From positions 1 through 58,052 of the forward strand of contig CAKNHF010000019.1 of the NCBI GenBank assembly GCA_930972465.1: a stretch of DNA of 58,052 nt, read 5' to 3'. Shown piece after piece: positions 1 through 8,903 of this stretch (position 1 is the first letter of the stretch; each line of letters opens with the position of its first letter). A program made the position numbers and the translations under genes. A model generated the notes under the pieces. It was not told the origin of the DNA and searched no databases. It saw only the letters and a program-made list of their open reading frames with translations. The stretch is from an uncultured Lachnospiraceae bacterium. Its GTDB lineage: Bacteria > Bacillota > Clostridia > Lachnospirales > Lachnospiraceae.

Positions 1-1131
1 ACAAATATCAACCTTCCGTTCATCACAGCAACATCTGAGGGACCGAAGCACTTTGATATGAACCTGACAAGAGCAAAATTCGACGAGCTGACAAGAGATC
101 TTGTCGATAAGACAGCAGAACCGGTAAGACGTGCTCTTTCCGATGCAGGTATCACAGCTGCAGATCTGGGCCAGGTACTTCTGGTAGGCGGATCTACACG
201 TATCCCGGCTGTACAGGAAGAGGTTAAGAGACTGACAGGCAAAGAGCCGAGCAAATCTCTGAACCCGGATGAGTGTGTTGCACTCGGGGCTTCCGTACAG
301 GGCGGCAAGCTTGCAGGCGATGCAGGCGCAGGCGATATCCTTCTTCTGGATGTTACTCCGCTGTCACTTTCCATCGAGACGATGGGCGGTGTCGCTACAA
401 GACTGATCGAGAGAAATACAACGATCCCGACAAAGAAGAGCCAGATCTTCTCCACAGCTGCTGATAACCAGACAGCCGTTGATATCAACGTAGTACAGGG
501 CGAGAGACAGTTCGCAAAAGACAACAAGTCACTCGGTCAGTTCAGACTGGACGGAATTCCGCCGGCTCCGCGTGGAGTACCGCAGATCGAAGTTACATTC
601 GATATCGATGCAAACGGTATCGTAAATGTTTCCGCTAAGGATCTTGGTACAGGCAAAGAGCAGCACATCACGATCACAGCAGGATCAAACATGTCTGATG
701 CAGATATCGATAAGGCTGTCAAAGAGGCGGCTGAGTTCGAGGCTCAGGATAAGAAGCGCAAAGAGGCGATTGATGCAAGAAATGAAGCTGACGCAATGGT
801 ATTCCAGACCGAGAAAGCTCTGAAAGATGTAGGAGACAAACTGGACGCCAACGACAAGGCTGCAGTTGAGGCTGATGTGCAGGCGCTGAAAGATGTCCTT
901 GCAAAATCTACTCCGGAGACAGCGGCAGACGCTGATGTAGGAGAGATCAAGGCAGCAAAAGAGAAACTGATGGAGAGCGCTCAGAAGCTGTTCACTAAGA
1001 TGTATGAGCAGGCTGGCGCAGGCGCCGGAGCAGGAGCAGCAGGCGGCCCGAATCCGGGAGCAGGAGCAGGCCCGGCACCGGACGGATATCAGGGAGATGA
1101 CGTTGTAGACGGAGATTATAAAGAAGTCTAA
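1..1131 (+). CDS. dnaK: Chaperone DnaK (Hsp70), 3' part
   Basis: This is the C-terminal part of an Hsp70 chaperone; the frame is open to the left edge, so the start lies outside the window. Visible are the end of the nucleotide-binding domain ([24 protein letters not shown]), the linker ([16 protein letters not shown]), the substrate-binding beta domain and the helical lid. It ends in a Gly/Ala/Pro-rich flexible tail and an acidic terminus ([11 protein letters not shown]), as expected for bacterial housekeeping DnaK. It works with DnaJ and GrpE in ATP-driven refolding in the cytoplasm. dnaJ follows in the same direction, so this is the usual dnaK-dnaJ unit; any CIRCE operator would lie upstream of the window. 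Confidence 0.97.
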   Translation, partial: TNINLPFITATSEGPKHFDMNLTRAKFDELTRDLVDKTAEPVRRALSDAGITAADLGQVLLVGGSTRIPAVQEEVKRLTGKEPSKSLNPDECVALGASVQGGKLAGDAGAGDILLLDVTPLSLSIETMGGVATRLIERNTTIPTKKSQIFSTAADNQTAVDINVVQGERQFAKDNKSLGQFRLDGIPPAPRGVPQIEVTFDIDANGIVNVSAKDLGTGKEQHITITAGSNMSDADIDKAVKEAAEFEAQDKKRKEAIDARNEADAMVFQTEKALKDVGDKLDANDKAAVEADVQALKDVLAKSTPETAADADVGEIKAAKEKLMESAQKLFTKMYEQAGAGAGAGAAGGPNPGAGAGPAPDGYQGDDVVDGDYKEV

Positions 1132-1185
1132 ACGACATGAGAAGATAAAACTGCTACAGAAAGTAATGTTGCGGACATAATATCT

Positions 1186-1205
1186 GCCGGAGAGGATTCT
1201 CCGGC
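1186..1205 (+). other. Hairpin in dnaK-dnaJ spacer
   Basis: A perfect 8-bp stem (GCCGGAGA / TCTCCGGC, 4-nt loop) lies in the 225-bp spacer between dnaK and dnaJ. No T-run follows, so it is not a standard terminator. It may be a processing or attenuation element that sets the DnaK:DnaJ ratio; that role is inference. The spacer also holds a frame open from 1141 to 1344, in the dnaK frame after two stop codons, with no convincing start. Confidence 0.5.
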
Positions 1206-1356
1206 GGAGAAGTCCGTGGCTGAAGATTCTACGGAACCGCATAAAAGGCGGCTGCGTAGAATTTTTAGGTTTGAGTTCAGCGGAAAAAGAAGGCCTGAAC
1301 GGACAGAAATCTGTGCAGCAGGTTCAGTGAAAATAGAAAGGTAGAGTTGTAAAGTT

Positions 1357-2544
1357 ATGGCAGAGTCAAAGAGAGATTACTATGAAGTGCTCGGTGTCAG
1401 CAGAAATGCCAGTGACGCGGAGATCAAAAAAGCATATCGTACCCTTGCCAAGAAATACCATCCGGATATGAATCCGGGGGACAAAGAGGCGGAGAAAAAG
1501 TTTAAGGAAGCCTCAGAGGCATATGCTGTATTGAGCGATGCTGACAAACGGCGCCAGTATGATCAGTTCGGTCATGCTGCGTTTGAAGGCGGCGCGGGCG
1601 GTGCCGGCGGATTCGGCGGCTTTGATTTTAACGGCGCGGATTTCAGTGATATTTTCGGCGACATTTTCGGCGATTTGTTTGGCGGAGGCGGCGCGCGAAG
1701 AGGACGCGGCAACGGCCCGATGAAGGGCGCCAACATAAGGAAAAGCATCCGTATCACGTTTGAGGAGGCTGTCTTCGGATGTGAAAAAGAACTTGATCTT
1801 GTGCTGAAAGATCCGTGTGATTCCTGTCACGGGACAGGAGCAAAGGCCGGAACCTCACCGGAGACATGTCCGAAGTGCGGAGGAAAAGGCCAGGTTGTAT
1901 ACACTTCACAGTCCTTCTTCGGCACTGTCCAGAATGTTCAGACATGTCCGAACTGCAACGGTTCAGGAAAGATCATAAAAGAAAAGTGCCCGGATTGTTC
2001 CGGAACAGGATACACTTCCAGCAGAAAGAAAATCAAGGTTACGATCCCGGCCGGTATCGACAATGGACAGAGTGTCCGCATCCGTGATAAGGGAGAACCG
2101 GGAGTGAACGGCGGACCGAGAGGCGATCTTCTCGTGGAGATCAATGTGTCCAGACATCCGATCTTCCAGAGACAGGATGTGCATATCTTCTCAACTGTGC
2201 CGATCTCTTTCGCGGTTGCGGCACTTGGCGGCGACGTGAGGATCCCGACGGTGGACGGCGACGTGATCTATACTGTGAAGCCGGGTACAAAGACCGATAC
2301 GAAGGTGCGCCTGAAAGGCAAAGGTGTACCGTCTCTGCGCAATTCCCAGGTCAGAGGCGACCATTATGTAACCCTGGTCATCCAGACGCCTGAACGCCTC
2401 AGCCCGGAGGCAAAAGAGGCGCTGAAGCGGTTTGATGAACTGACAGGAAATACGCTTCATCAGAATGACCAGGCGCCGGAGAAAGGCGAGAAAAAGAAGA
2501 AAAAAGGATTCATGGAGAAGATGAAAGAAGCTTTTGAGGAGTAA
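1357..2544 (+). CDS. dnaJ: Co-chaperone DnaJ (Hsp40)
   Basis: A 395-residue type I J-protein that delivers unfolded clients to DnaK and stimulates its ATPase. The order is canonical: J domain with HPD at residues 35-37, a Gly/Phe-rich linker (about 70-115), four zinc-binding CxxCxGxG repeats ([32 protein letters not shown]), then the client-binding C-terminal domains. A lysine-rich tail ends the protein. Length is normal for the family (about 375-395). The ribosome site is weak (GAAAGG about 14 bases before ATG). It follows dnaK and is closed by a terminator. Confidence 0.97.
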   Translation: MAESKRDYYEVLGVSRNASDAEIKKAYRTLAKKYHPDMNPGDKEAEKKFKEASEAYAVLSDADKRRQYDQFGHAAFEGGAGGAGGFGGFDFNGADFSDIFGDIFGDLFGGGGARRGRGNGPMKGANIRKSIRITFEEAVFGCEKELDLVLKDPCDSCHGTGAKAGTSPETCPKCGGKGQVVYTSQSFFGTVQNVQTCPNCNGSGKIIKEKCPDCSGTGYTSSRKKIKVTIPAGIDNGQSVRIRDKGEPGVNGGPRGDLLVEINVSRHPIFQRQDVHIFSTVPISFAVAALGGDVRIPTVDGDVIYTVKPGTKTDTKVRLKGKGVPSLRNSQVRGDHYVTLVIQTPERLSPEAKEALKRFDELTGNTLHQNDQAPEKGEKKKKKGFMEKMKEAFEE

Positions 2545-2553
2545 TCCTGAACA

Positions 2554-2609
2554 GGAGGAGTGCTTCCGGCTGTATGGACGTGATGTCCGGCCGGGAACGC
2601 TCCTTTTTT
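2554..2609 (+). terminator. Terminator after dnaJ
   Basis: GGAGTG pairs with CGCTCC, with further pairing around a small bulge, and TTTTTT follows directly. It sits 10 bases after the dnaJ stop and ends the dnaK operon. Confidence 0.7.
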
Positions 2610-2672
2610 GTGTGTTTTTGGAATGTAACATATTCGAAAATGTCACATCCGCGTCATTCTTCTTTCCAGGCC

Positions 2673-4808
2673 TTATTTTGAATTGTCTGTCGGACTCTGA
2701 ACCTTTTCTCCTGTAAACACAATTATCGATCTCTCGCCCAGCAGCAGGTTCTTTTCTGCGACAGGCATTTCTTTTTCAGCAAATGTCTGCTGTTTCGGGT
2801 CGCCTGTATTGACGGCAATCCTCCAGCAGTATCCGTCAGGAAGGTCGGGCAGACACATTTCTGCCGCATCCCAGTGTGCGTTCACCGACACATAGACCAG
2901 ATCCTCCCGTTCATTCTCTTCATCGTATCCTGAGAAGAGGACACAGGTGACATAAGCGCTCTCCGGCGCGTCCGGCATCCAGGGAGTCAGCCCGTGAATG
3001 CTCATGGAGGGGAATCCGATATAACTTGGCTCCAGATCCCTGCGGATGGCGGGATGATCCATGCGGAATGCGATCATATAACGGAAGAATTCAAACATTT
3101 CTTTATTTCTGTCAAGAAGACTCCAGTCCAGCCAGGAGATGGCATTGTCCTGGCAGTAGGGATTGTTGTTTCCGAAACGGGTATCACAGAATTCATCTCC
3201 GGAGAGGAACATGGGAGTTCCCCGGCTGCACATGAGTACTGCGCAGGCATTCATCATCATTTTTCTGCGAAGAGCCAGGATATCAGGATCATCCGTATCA
3301 CCTTCCACGCCGCAGTTCCAGCTGTTGTTGTCGTCGAATCCGTCGGTGTTGTCCCAGCCGTTGGCCTCGTTATGCTTCTGGTTATAGCTGTACAGGTCGT
3401 TCAGAGTGAAGCCGTCGTGACAGGTCAGAAAGTTGACGGATGCATTGCCGCCCCGGTAGACCGGGTCATAGAGATCCAGGGAACCGGTCATTCGCTGCGC
3501 CGCGATACCGGCCATTCCGGGATCCCCTTTCAGGAAGCAGCGCATGTCGTCACGGTAGCGGCCGTTCCATTCCGCCCATCGTTTCCAGGAGGGGAAGGAG
3601 CCGACCTGATAGAGTCCGCCTGCGTCCCAGGCCTCTGCGATCAGCTTGACATTTCCCAGGATGGGGTCAAAAGCCAGGCTCCGCAGAAGAGGAGGCTGAT
3701 TCAGCGGTGTTCCGTTCTCACTACGCCCCAGGATGGAGGCGAGGTCAAACCGGAATCCGTCCACCCGGTAATCTGTGACCCAGTAGCGCAGGCAGTCCAG
3801 AATCAGCTCCTGCACCACCGGATGATTGCAGTTCAGCGTATTGCCGCAGCCGCTGAAATTGTAGTAGTTCCCGTCCGGGGTGAGCATATAGTAGATATTG
3901 TTGTCAAAACCCTTGAAGCAGAAGGAAGGTCCCATCTCATTTCCTTCTGCCGTGTGATTGAATACCACATCGAGAATCACGTCGATCTCATTGTCATGGA
4001 GCGCCTTGATCAGGTGTTTCAGCTCCATTCCCTCCCGGTTGTATTCAACCCCGGAAGCATAGCTTGTGTTGGGCGCGAAGAAGCAGACCGGATTGTATCC
4101 CCAGTAGTCCAGAAGTTCATTTTCATCGATCAGCCGGGCGTCCCGCATTTCGTCGAACTCAAAGACCGGCATCAGCTCAACTGCATTGATCCCAAGCTTT
4201 TTCAGATAGGGGATTTTTTCTTCCAGTCCCCGGAAAGTTCCGGGACAGGCCACGTTTGAAGTGTGGGACTTGGTAAATCCCCGGACATGGAGTTCGTAGA
4301 TTACAAGATCCTCCATCGGGATCGGCTCGCTGCGTTCCAGTCCCCAGTCAAAGTTGTTCTGTACGACCCGGGCACGGTAGCTGTGCTGGGGATTGTTCTT
4401 GCATCCCCACTGGCTCTGACCGGTGACGGCTCTGGCATAGGGGTCCAGCAGAATCTTTGTCTTATCAAAACGAAGCCCTTTCTTCTCGTCATAAGGGCCG
4501 TCCAGACGGTAGGCGTACTCGAATTCCTCCACATCCAGACCGAACACGATCATGGAGTAAACAAAGCCGATCTTATAGTTGTCAGGAAATTTCAGAGCAG
4601 CGAAGGGCTCCTCGGCTTCTCTGTGGAAGAGGAGCAGCTCGCAGGACGTTGCCCCGTGGGACTGGATGGTAAAATTCACTCCGCCCGGGATGATGGTAGC
4701 GCCGAAGAAACGGAAAAATCCGGGACGTACCTGGAATCCGGATATGTTGTCCAATGGTTTTAACTGGCGACCGGGAACGAGCACCAGATCAGATGTATGC
4801 AGTGACAT
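2673..4808 (-). CDS. glgX: Glycogen debranching enzyme, isoamylase type (GlgX)
   Basis: A GH13 enzyme that hydrolyses alpha-1,6 branch points of glycogen or limit dextrins. An N-terminal CBM48-like domain (about residues 1-140) precedes the TIM barrel. The three catalytic signatures are visible: GFRFDLA (nucleophile Asp), LIAEAWD (acid/base Glu) and FLTCHDG (His-Asp). The 711-residue length fits GlgX/TreX. The frame opens at 4817, but AAGGAG abuts that ATG; the ATG at 4808 (MSLHTSD) has correct 9-base spacing and is taken as start. It lies 76 bases downstream of the response regulator on the same strand and may be partly co-transcribed. No other glycogen gene is in the window. Confidence 0.93.
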   Translation of the reverse strand: MSLHTSDLVLVPGRQLKPLDNISGFQVRPGFFRFFGATIIPGGVNFTIQSHGATSCELLLFHREAEEPFAALKFPDNYKIGFVYSMIVFGLDVEEFEYAYRLDGPYDEKKGLRFDKTKILLDPYARAVTGQSQWGCKNNPQHSYRARVVQNNFDWGLERSEPIPMEDLVIYELHVRGFTKSHTSNVACPGTFRGLEEKIPYLKKLGINAVELMPVFEFDEMRDARLIDENELLDYWGYNPVCFFAPNTSYASGVEYNREGMELKHLIKALHDNEIDVILDVVFNHTAEGNEMGPSFCFKGFDNNIYYMLTPDGNYYNFSGCGNTLNCNHPVVQELILDCLRYWVTDYRVDGFRFDLASILGRSENGTPLNQPPLLRSLAFDPILGNVKLIAEAWDAGGLYQVGSFPSWKRWAEWNGRYRDDMRCFLKGDPGMAGIAAQRMTGSLDLYDPVYRGGNASVNFLTCHDGFTLNDLYSYNQKHNEANGWDNTDGFDDNNSWNCGVEGDTDDPDILALRRKMMMNACAVLMCSRGTPMFLSGDEFCDTRFGNNNPYCQDNAISWLDWSLLDRNKEMFEFFRYMIAFRMDHPAIRRDLEPSYIGFPSMSIHGLTPWMPDAPESAYVTCVLFSGYDEENEREDLVYVSVNAHWDAAEMCLPDLPDGYCWRIAVNTGDPKQQTFAEKEMPVAEKNLLLGERSIIVFTGEKVQSPTDNSK

Positions 4809-4884
4809 AAAGGTCATCTCCTTTTCAAATCAACAGGTCGGTTCCGTGAAGCCTGATGTGGGGACGGGGCGCCAAGCGCCGCCG

Positions 4885-5508
4885 TCATTTTCTTTCCAGA
4901 TAAAATACTGCAACCTGGGTGCGGTCCCGCAGATCAAGTTTGTCAAGAATCATACTTAAATAGTTTCTCACAGTTCCCTCGCTTAAATACAGCCGGACTG
5001 CGATCTCTTTGTTGCTTAAGCCTTCGGCGATGAGACGGATTACGTCCAGTTCCCGTCCGCTGATGCCGTGAGCCGCATAATCGTAAGTAGGCTTTTCCCG
5101 GTTCATCAGTCCGGGAAGCCGTGAGACGATCTCATCTCCGAAGACGGACTGCCCGGAGGCAGCGGCGCGGATGGCGGGAACGATATTCTGATAGTCCTGC
5201 TTCAGAAGATATCCTGCGGCTCCGAGTTTTAATGCTTTGATAATATATTCGTCGTCGGAGAAAGTGGTGAGGAGCAGGATACGCGCGTCCGGAAATTCTT
5301 CAAGAACGTTTTCTGCCGCCTTGAGCCCGTCCGTACCCTGCATCCGGATATCCATGAGAAGGACGTCGGGACGGTGCTCACGGAAGAGAGGCAGGGCTTC
5401 TTCTCCGTCTGAGGCTGAGGCTGCCACCTCAAAGTCAGGCTGTGCCTCCAGAATCATTTTCAGCGCGCTTACCACAAGGCAGTCGTCATCGATCAGTATC
5501 AGTTTCAT
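4885..5508 (-). CDS. Response regulator, NarL/FixJ (LuxR-HTH) family
   Basis: A 207-residue two-component regulator. The receiver domain (about 1-120) begins MKLILIDDD with the acidic pocket; the phospho-acceptor Asp is in DVLLMDIR, with the conserved T (LLLTTFSD) and K (LKLGAAGYLLK). A LuxR-type HTH (about 140-205) has GRELDVIRLIAEGLSNKEIA and LYLSEGTVRNYLS. The frame is open further upstream, but AAGGAG eight bases before the ATG at 5508 fixes the start. It overlaps the upstream histidine kinase by 23 bases, which implies coupled translation. The probable target is the divergent ABC-2 exporter operon at 6814; this is inferred from position. Confidence 0.95.
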   Translation of the reverse strand: MKLILIDDDCLVVSALKMILEAQPDFEVAASASDGEEALPLFREHRPDVLLMDIRMQGTDGLKAAENVLEEFPDARILLLTTFSDDEYIIKALKLGAAGYLLKQDYQNIVPAIRAAASGQSVFGDEIVSRLPGLMNREKPTYDYAAHGISGRELDVIRLIAEGLSNKEIAVRLYLSEGTVRNYLSMILDKLDLRDRTQVAVFYLERK

Positions 5509-6640
5509 CGTCTTGTCTCCTTTTCGGTATAGTAGCCAGGATCCGGAAGCCGTTCTCTGAAGAAAAATGGATATTTCCTCCCAGCTTTTCCACCCGGTCC
5601 CGCATGTTGGCAAGTCCCATGCCGTTTCCTCTTTTTTGTATCCGGGTGCCGTTATCTTCGATGAAGAGCTGATACAGCGCGGGATGTTCCCGGATCGTGA
5701 GGACAGCCTTCGTTGCATTGCTGTGCCGCATAATGTTGGAAAGAGCCTCTTTGGAAATGCTGATAAAGGCGTATTTCACATCTCTTGGCACGGTCCTTCC
5801 CGCATCATATTGAAAAGTGACAGGGCAGAAGGTGAAATCGCCGGTCAGGGAACGGACAGCTTCCTCCAGGTTCACTGCCTCGTCCCTCAGGTCGTGGACA
5901 CTGGCGCGGATGCTGTCCATCGCAGAGTTCAGCGTTGTGTCCAGGGAATCCAGTGTGGGAGCAAGGGACTCTTCTCTGCTGACTGCTTTTGCCGCTCCGA
6001 CTAAAAGGATAGAGCGGGAGAGAAGGTGTCCCACATTGTCGTGGATCTCACGGGCAATCCGGTTCCTCTCCCGAAGTGTGGCCGCATAGATCTCGTAGTC
6101 CTGCTTTTCCTGTATGGAGCGGTTTTTCTCTGTCAGCAGAAGATCCCGTTCTGTGCTGTCATCCTGGGTACGCCGGAGCGCTGCCTCAAGCTCTTCGCGT
6201 GTGCGGGTCTCTTCCGCCAGAAGAAAAGCCGTGAGAAACCCGAAAAGATCCAGACAGAGCAGAAGCATGGGAAAATCTCCGCCGCCGGGAAACGATGAGC
6301 CCGTCGATGTCAGTTCCCATCCTGCACGGAATAAAATGATGCAGAACAGAAGGACACCCGCAGCGGCAGCGGGGTACAGTTTCCGTCGAAACAGTCCGTA
6401 AGATGCCGCCGGAAAGAATAGGGCGGAATCGGGATTTGCCAGTCCTGTGAGAAAGAAAAACAGACAGAACAGTCCGAATATCCTGCCGTTCTCCGCGATA
6501 CAATCTGCACAGAAAACAATCACAGCGCATAGAAATGCTGCTATATATGGAAGATCCGGCTGTACGAAAAACAGGGAGAACATACATAAAAGCATGACTG
6601 CCGCAGGATTGAGTACATGTTTCATAACGTATACGGACAC
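5486..6640 (-). CDS. Sensor histidine kinase, NarL-partner (HisKA_3) type
   Basis: A membrane sensor kinase of about 384 residues. The N-terminal half has several hydrophobic segments (for example AAVMLLCMFSLFFV and MLLLCLDLFGFLTAFLL), then a helical linker rich in Glu/Arg. The dimerisation/phospho-acceptor box is RNRIAREIHDNVGHLLS, typical of DesK/NarX-like kinases. The ATPase domain shows NIMRHSNATKAV, EDNG and GNGMGLANMRDRVE. The start chosen is GTG at 6640, eight bases after AAGGAG; the longer frame to 6754 lacks a ribosome site. It is translationally coupled to the regulator downstream and divergent from an ABC exporter, as in bacterial peptide- or drug-sensing modules. The signal is unknown. 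Confidence 0.92.
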   Translation of the reverse strand: MSVYVMKHVLNPAAVMLLCMFSLFFVQPDLPYIAAFLCAVIVFCADCIAENGRIFGLFCLFFFLTGLANPDSALFFPAASYGLFRRKLYPAAAAGVLLFCIILFRAGWELTSTGSSFPGGGDFPMLLLCLDLFGFLTAFLLAEETRTREELEAALRRTQDDSTERDLLLTEKNRSIQEKQDYEIYAATLRERNRIAREIHDNVGHLLSRSILLVGAAKAVSREESLAPTLDSLDTTLNSAMDSIRASVHDLRDEAVNLEEAVRSLTGDFTFCPVTFQYDAGRTVPRDVKYAFISISKEALSNIMRHSNATKAVLTIREHPALYQLFIEDNGTRIQKRGNGMGLANMRDRVEKLGGNIHFSSENGFRILATIPKRRQDDETDTDR

Positions 6641-6719
6641 AAAGTCCGCTCCTTTCCGATGCTGTATGACTCCATTATAGACCAAAAAAGAAAGAAAGCA
6701 AAGAAAAACAATGGTGATG

Positions 6720-6746
6720 TGACATTTGTCATGCTGCTTTATGACA
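6720..6746. promoter_or_regulatory. TGACA repeats between kinase and exporter
   Basis: The divergent region holds the palindrome TGACATTTGTCA (6720-6731) and a further TGACA half-site at 6742-6746, 22 bp from the first. Two-turn phasing of half-sites is usual for NarL-type response regulators. It is a candidate operator for the adjacent regulator; not proven. Confidence 0.4.
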
Positions 6747-6813
6747 CCGGGCACTACAGAATAAGAGGAAGATGAAGTATCATAAAATTACAAAATAACA
6801 GGAGGGATATCAC

Positions 6814-7743
6814 ATGATAAAGATAGAGAATCTTGTGAAGCGATATGGCGATAACGTGGCGCTGGACCACTTTAATCTGAATGTAGAAGAAGGAGAGATC
6901 TTCGGCCTTCTTGGTCCGAACGGCAGCGGAAAGACTACAGCCATCAACTGCATGCTGGCGCTCCTGAAGTTTGACAGGGGCAGCATTAAGATCATGGGAG
7001 AGGAGATGGCGCCGGATAACTATAAGGTGAAAGAACAGATCGGAATCGTCATGCAGGACGTGGCGGTGTTTGAGGAGCTGAATGTGCAGGAGAATATTGA
7101 TTATTTCTGCAGCCTGTATGTGAAAGACCGGAAAAAGCGCAGAGAACTTGTGGAGGATGCCATCCGGTTCGTCGGACTGGAAGAGTACAGAAAATCTTAT
7201 CCGAAGAAACTTTCCGGCGGACTTCTTAGAAGACTGAACATTGCCTGCGGAATCGCACACAGGCCGAAGCTGATCATACTGGATGAGCCGACCGTGGCTG
7301 TGGATCCTCAGAGCAGAAATAAGATCCTCGAAGGGATCTGTGAGCTGAACCGGCAGGGTTCTACCATCATATATACATCTCACTATATGGAAGAGGTGGA
7401 ACAGATCTGCACCCGGATCGCCATTATGGATCACGGCAGGAGCATTGCCGTGGGAACGAAGGAGGAGCTGAAGGGGATGATCAAGACCGGAGAGACTGTG
7501 ACCATCGAGGCGGTGATCCTGAGCGAGGGAGATCTCTCTGAAATCCGGACTCTGCCCCATGTGTTTGATGTGCAGTACAGTGATCAGAAGCTTGTGGTGA
7601 GGTGCACCGGCGCAAAGCACAACCTGATCCACATCCTGAACTGTCTGCAGGAGAAGGAAATCCCCTTCGGGAGAGTATTTTCCGAACTGCCGACACTGAA
7701 CGATGTATTTCTTGAGATCACAGGAAAACAGCTCAGAGATTAG
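6814..7743 (+). CDS. ABC-2 exporter ATP-binding protein
   Basis: The 309-residue ATPase of an ABC-2 type exporter. Walker A is GPNGSGKTT, the signature is LSGGLLRRL, Walker B is LIILDEPTVAVDP and the H-loop is SHYMEEVEQ. The C-terminal extension (about 220-309) resembles that of CcmA/DrrA/NatA-type ATPases. It is the first gene of a three-gene operon; the first permease starts 11 bases downstream. The ribosome site is AGGAGGG before the ATG. Substrate unknown; peptide, drug or lipid export are family possibilities. The divergent two-component pair is the likely regulator. Confidence 0.93.
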   Translation: MIKIENLVKRYGDNVALDHFNLNVEEGEIFGLLGPNGSGKTTAINCMLALLKFDRGSIKIMGEEMAPDNYKVKEQIGIVMQDVAVFEELNVQENIDYFCSLYVKDRKKRRELVEDAIRFVGLEEYRKSYPKKLSGGLLRRLNIACGIAHRPKLIILDEPTVAVDPQSRNKILEGICELNRQGSTIIYTSHYMEEVEQICTRIAIMDHGRSIAVGTKEELKGMIKTGETVTIEAVILSEGDLSEIRTLPHVFDVQYSDQKLVVRCTGAKHNLIHILNCLQEKEIPFGRVFSELPTLNDVFLEITGKQLRD

Positions 7744-7754
7744 GAGGAGACAAT

Positions 7755-8903
7755 ATGTGGGATATGATACGGTACAGTTTTCTTACGAAAATCAGAAACA
7801 GAGACCTGATCTTCTGGCCCCTCGTATTTCCCTTTGTTCTGACCACTGCCATGTACTTTTCCATCGGCCAGGTGGGAGAAGCGGACTTCGAGACCGTGGA
7901 GGCAGCGATTGTCACAGAGGAAGGGCAGAACGAAGGAGATATACAGAACAGCGGGGAAGAAATGTTTTCGCAGTTTCTGGAAGGCGTGGAAGAGGATTCG
8001 GATCTGATCCGGACCATGGAAATGACAGAAGCAGATGCAGTAAAGGCCCTTGAGAACGGAGAAGTGGACGGGATATTCTACAGTGGGGAGGATCCGTCGC
8101 TGACGGTCAGCGGGAGCGGGTTCCCTCAGAGTATCCTGCAGATGATTCTGGAGAATTATACGGAGGGAAAGCAGACGCTGGAGGATGTGGCGCGGCTCCA
8201 TCCGGAAGGAATGGAGGCAGCAGTGGAAGCCATGTCGGATTATGGAGACGCAGTGGAGCAGGTTTCCCTGGGCGGAAGGACAACGGACGGGACAGCCCAG
8301 TTCTTTTATGCCCTGCTTGGGATGGCGTGTCTGTACGGCTGCTTTATCGGCTACAACTCCGCGATGGAACTGCAGGCAAACCTGACCCCGCTTGCCGCAA
8401 GACGATGTGCGGGCCCGGTGAACCGGCTGAGTCTGGTGCTCACGGAAACCCTGGTGTCCTTTGGACTTCATTTTGTGAACATGGTGCTCCTTCTTGCCTA
8501 TATGAAATACATCCTGAAACTGGAGTTCACGGGATCCTATGCAGAGATGCTCCCGGCGCTGTTTCTCGGCAGCATGATCGGTGTGACCATGGGAATGTTC
8601 GTCACAAGTGTCGGGAAAGCGGGCGAGGGCGTGAAGATCGGGATCATGGTCGGGGTCTCTATGGCCTTAAGTTTCCTGGCGGGACTGATGAACGCGGACA
8701 TAAAAAACGTGGTGGACAAAAATGCGTCGCTGATCAACCGGATCAACCCGGCTGCTCTGATCTCGGACGCCATGTACTGTATCAATGTGTACGACGCCCC
8801 GGAGCGTTACGCGCAGGATATGCTGATCCTTGCGGTGATGTCCGTGATTCTCATTGCAGGAACATTTCTGATCATAAGGAGGGAACGCTATGTCAGTATT
8901 TAG
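7755..8903 (+). CDS. ABC-2 type permease 1
   Basis: A 382-residue membrane protein with the ABC-2 permease layout. One N-terminal helix (FWPLVFPFVLTTAMYF, about 18-40) is followed by a large extracytoplasmic loop (about 45-180). A cluster of helices fills the C-terminal half (around LGMACLYGCFIGY, FVNMVLLLAY, LGSMIGVTMGMFV, VGVSMALSFLAG and LAVMSVILIAGTFLII). It overlaps the next permease gene by 14 bases, which suggests coupled synthesis of a heterodimer. The ribosome site is AGGAGG before the ATG. Confidence 0.88.
   Translation: MWDMIRYSFLTKIRNRDLIFWPLVFPFVLTTAMYFSIGQVGEADFETVEAAIVTEEGQNEGDIQNSGEEMFSQFLEGVEEDSDLIRTMEMTEADAVKALENGEVDGIFYSGEDPSLTVSGSGFPQSILQMILENYTEGKQTLEDVARLHPEGMEAAVEAMSDYGDAVEQVSLGGRTTDGTAQFFYALLGMACLYGCFIGYNSAMELQANLTPLAARRCAGPVNRLSLVLTETLVSFGLHFVNMVLLLAYMKYILKLEFTGSYAEMLPALFLGSMIGVTMGMFVTSVGKAGEGVKIGIMVGVSMALSFLAGLMNADIKNVVDKNASLINRINPAALISDAMYCINVYDAPERYAQDMLILAVMSVILIAGTFLIIRRERYVSI

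Noticed and set aside
2994-4259. A 421-codon open frame on the plus strand inside glgX
   Set aside because: It lies fully antisense to the clear GH13 gene, has no ribosome site and no family motif; it follows from glgX codon bias.
4885-5718. Longer response regulator starting at 5718
   Set aside because: The extra 70 residues overlap the kinase gene in another frame and show no domain; a good ribosome site selects the ATG at 5508.
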